A DNA stretch of 64,000 nucleotides from Halosimplex halophilum. GTDB lineage: Archaea > Halobacteriota > Halobacteria > Halobacteriales > Haloarculaceae. The stretch's first letter is position 1, and every line of letters begins with the position of its first letter. Of the stretch, positions 63,724-64,000 are shown one piece after another. The notes beneath the pieces were generated by a model that saw nothing but the letters and a program-made list of their open reading frames with translations, did no database searches and was not told the origin of the DNA. A program made the position numbers and the translations under genes. The DNA lies in contig NZ_ML214297.1 of NCBI RefSeq assembly GCF_004698125.1, forward strand, positions 434,001-498,000, in the 5' to 3' direction.

Positions 63724-64000
63724 TCACCAGGAGGTGATCTCGGCGTCCCGCAGCGGGCGGTCCAGCGGGATCGACACCTGTCCTCCCGTGTAGTGCGAGA
63801 GGTAGAACCCGACGATGATCTCCAGCGACCGGGTCGCCTCGCGGCCGGTCGAGCGGTTCTCGGCGGTCCCGTCCAGCAGTTCCTCGACGTGGCGGGCGGC
63901 GTTCGGGAACGCCCGCTGGTAGTCGTCGTCCCACGTCCAGGCCCCCTCGATGCCGTACTCGGCGAGGTCCTCCTCGACGTGGTCGCCGTCTTCGAGCCGC
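63724..64000 (-). CDS. C-terminal part of a Gfo/Idh/MocA oxidoreductase (partial)
   Basis: The visible 91 residues end at a stop at 63724-63726 and run off the right edge. The C-terminus reads EIIVGFYLSHYTGGQVSIPL and then DRPLRDAEITSW, characteristic of haloarchaeal Gfo/Idh oxidoreductases. The Rossmann domain lies outside the window. It is co-oriented with the M42 peptidase. Confidence 0.72.
   Translation of the reverse strand, partial: RLEDGDHVEEDLAEYGIEGAWTWDDDYQRAFPNAARHVEELLDGTAENRSTGREATRSLEIIVGFYLSHYTGGQVSIPLDRPLRDAEITSW

Overview
The window is chromosomal DNA from a haloarchaeon (class Halobacteria; possibly Haloarculaceae, but the genus is not certain). The signs are very high GC, strongly acidic proteins, archaeal information-processing genes (L44e, S27e, eIF2-alpha, Nop10, L37e, an Lsm protein, aMBF1, XPB/Bax1, Cdc48), many TATA boxes about 25-35 nt upstream of start codons (leaderless transcripts), Tat-dependent lipoproteins, halocyanin and HalX signalling. 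No rRNA, CRISPR array, insertion sequence or prophage was seen. Two tRNA genes are present (Glu-TTC and Leu-GAG).

Layout. 0-3 kb: HAH_0734-family gene divergent from the L44e-S27e-eIF2alpha-Nop10-PAC2 operon. 3-6.6 kb: membrane J-domain protein, dnaK and grpE, with no canonical dnaJ beside them. 6.8-11.2 kb: an XPB-type helicase and its nuclease partner Bax1 (DUF790), separated by a DUF2270 membrane protein and a Tat lipoprotein. 11.3-18.1 kb: a denitrification cluster on the minus strand (halocyanin, nosZ, a His-rich membrane protein, nosD, nosF, nosY). 18.3-22.3 kb: tRNA-Glu, a secreted beta-propeller-like protein, a GT-C-like membrane protein, another membrane protein and DUF5785. 22.4-28.7 kb: GNAT, an Lhr-type helicase with a zinc ribbon, a small zinc protein, an ABC exporter and small ORFs. 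28.9-32.1 kb: fatty acyl-CoA oxidation (HBD-ECH fusion, acyl-CoA dehydrogenase). 32.1-32.8 kb: a 660-bp non-coding stretch packed with hairpins and a 57-bp tandem repeat, leading into cysE.

33-37 kb: 3-methyladenine glycosylase, a RimK/RimB-like fusion and a divergent aspartoacylase-like gene. 37.3-40.8 kb: sdhCDBA (succinate dehydrogenase). 41-42.6 kb: two overlapping metallophosphoesterase genes, which look accessory. 42.8-47.7 kb: hypothetical, Gfo/Idh oxidoreductase, alpha/beta hydrolase, DUF420, glutamate dehydrogenase and a rubrerythrin-like zinc peptide. 47.8-50.3 kb: cdc48 with a tiny Hsp20-like partner under a promoter full of dyad symmetry. 50.5-60.6 kb: hydrolases, second acyl-CoA dehydrogenase, pilin-like protein, aMBF1, tRNA-Leu, MFS transporter, DUF4397 lipoprotein, HTH/DUF7521 pair, HalX response regulator, a G-quadruplex-capable tract and XapX. 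60.7-64 kb: Lsm-L37e-purF operon, M42 peptidase and the C-terminus of a second Gfo/Idh oxidoreductase.

The most unusual items are the hairpin/tandem-repeat element before cysE together with the structured cysE leader, the Cdc48/Hsp20-like operon and its dyad promoter, the RimK-RimB fusion facing an AstE-like enzyme, the separated XPB-Bax1 pair, the His-rich membrane protein in a nos cluster without nosR or nosL, and the seven-tract G-quadruplex motif.
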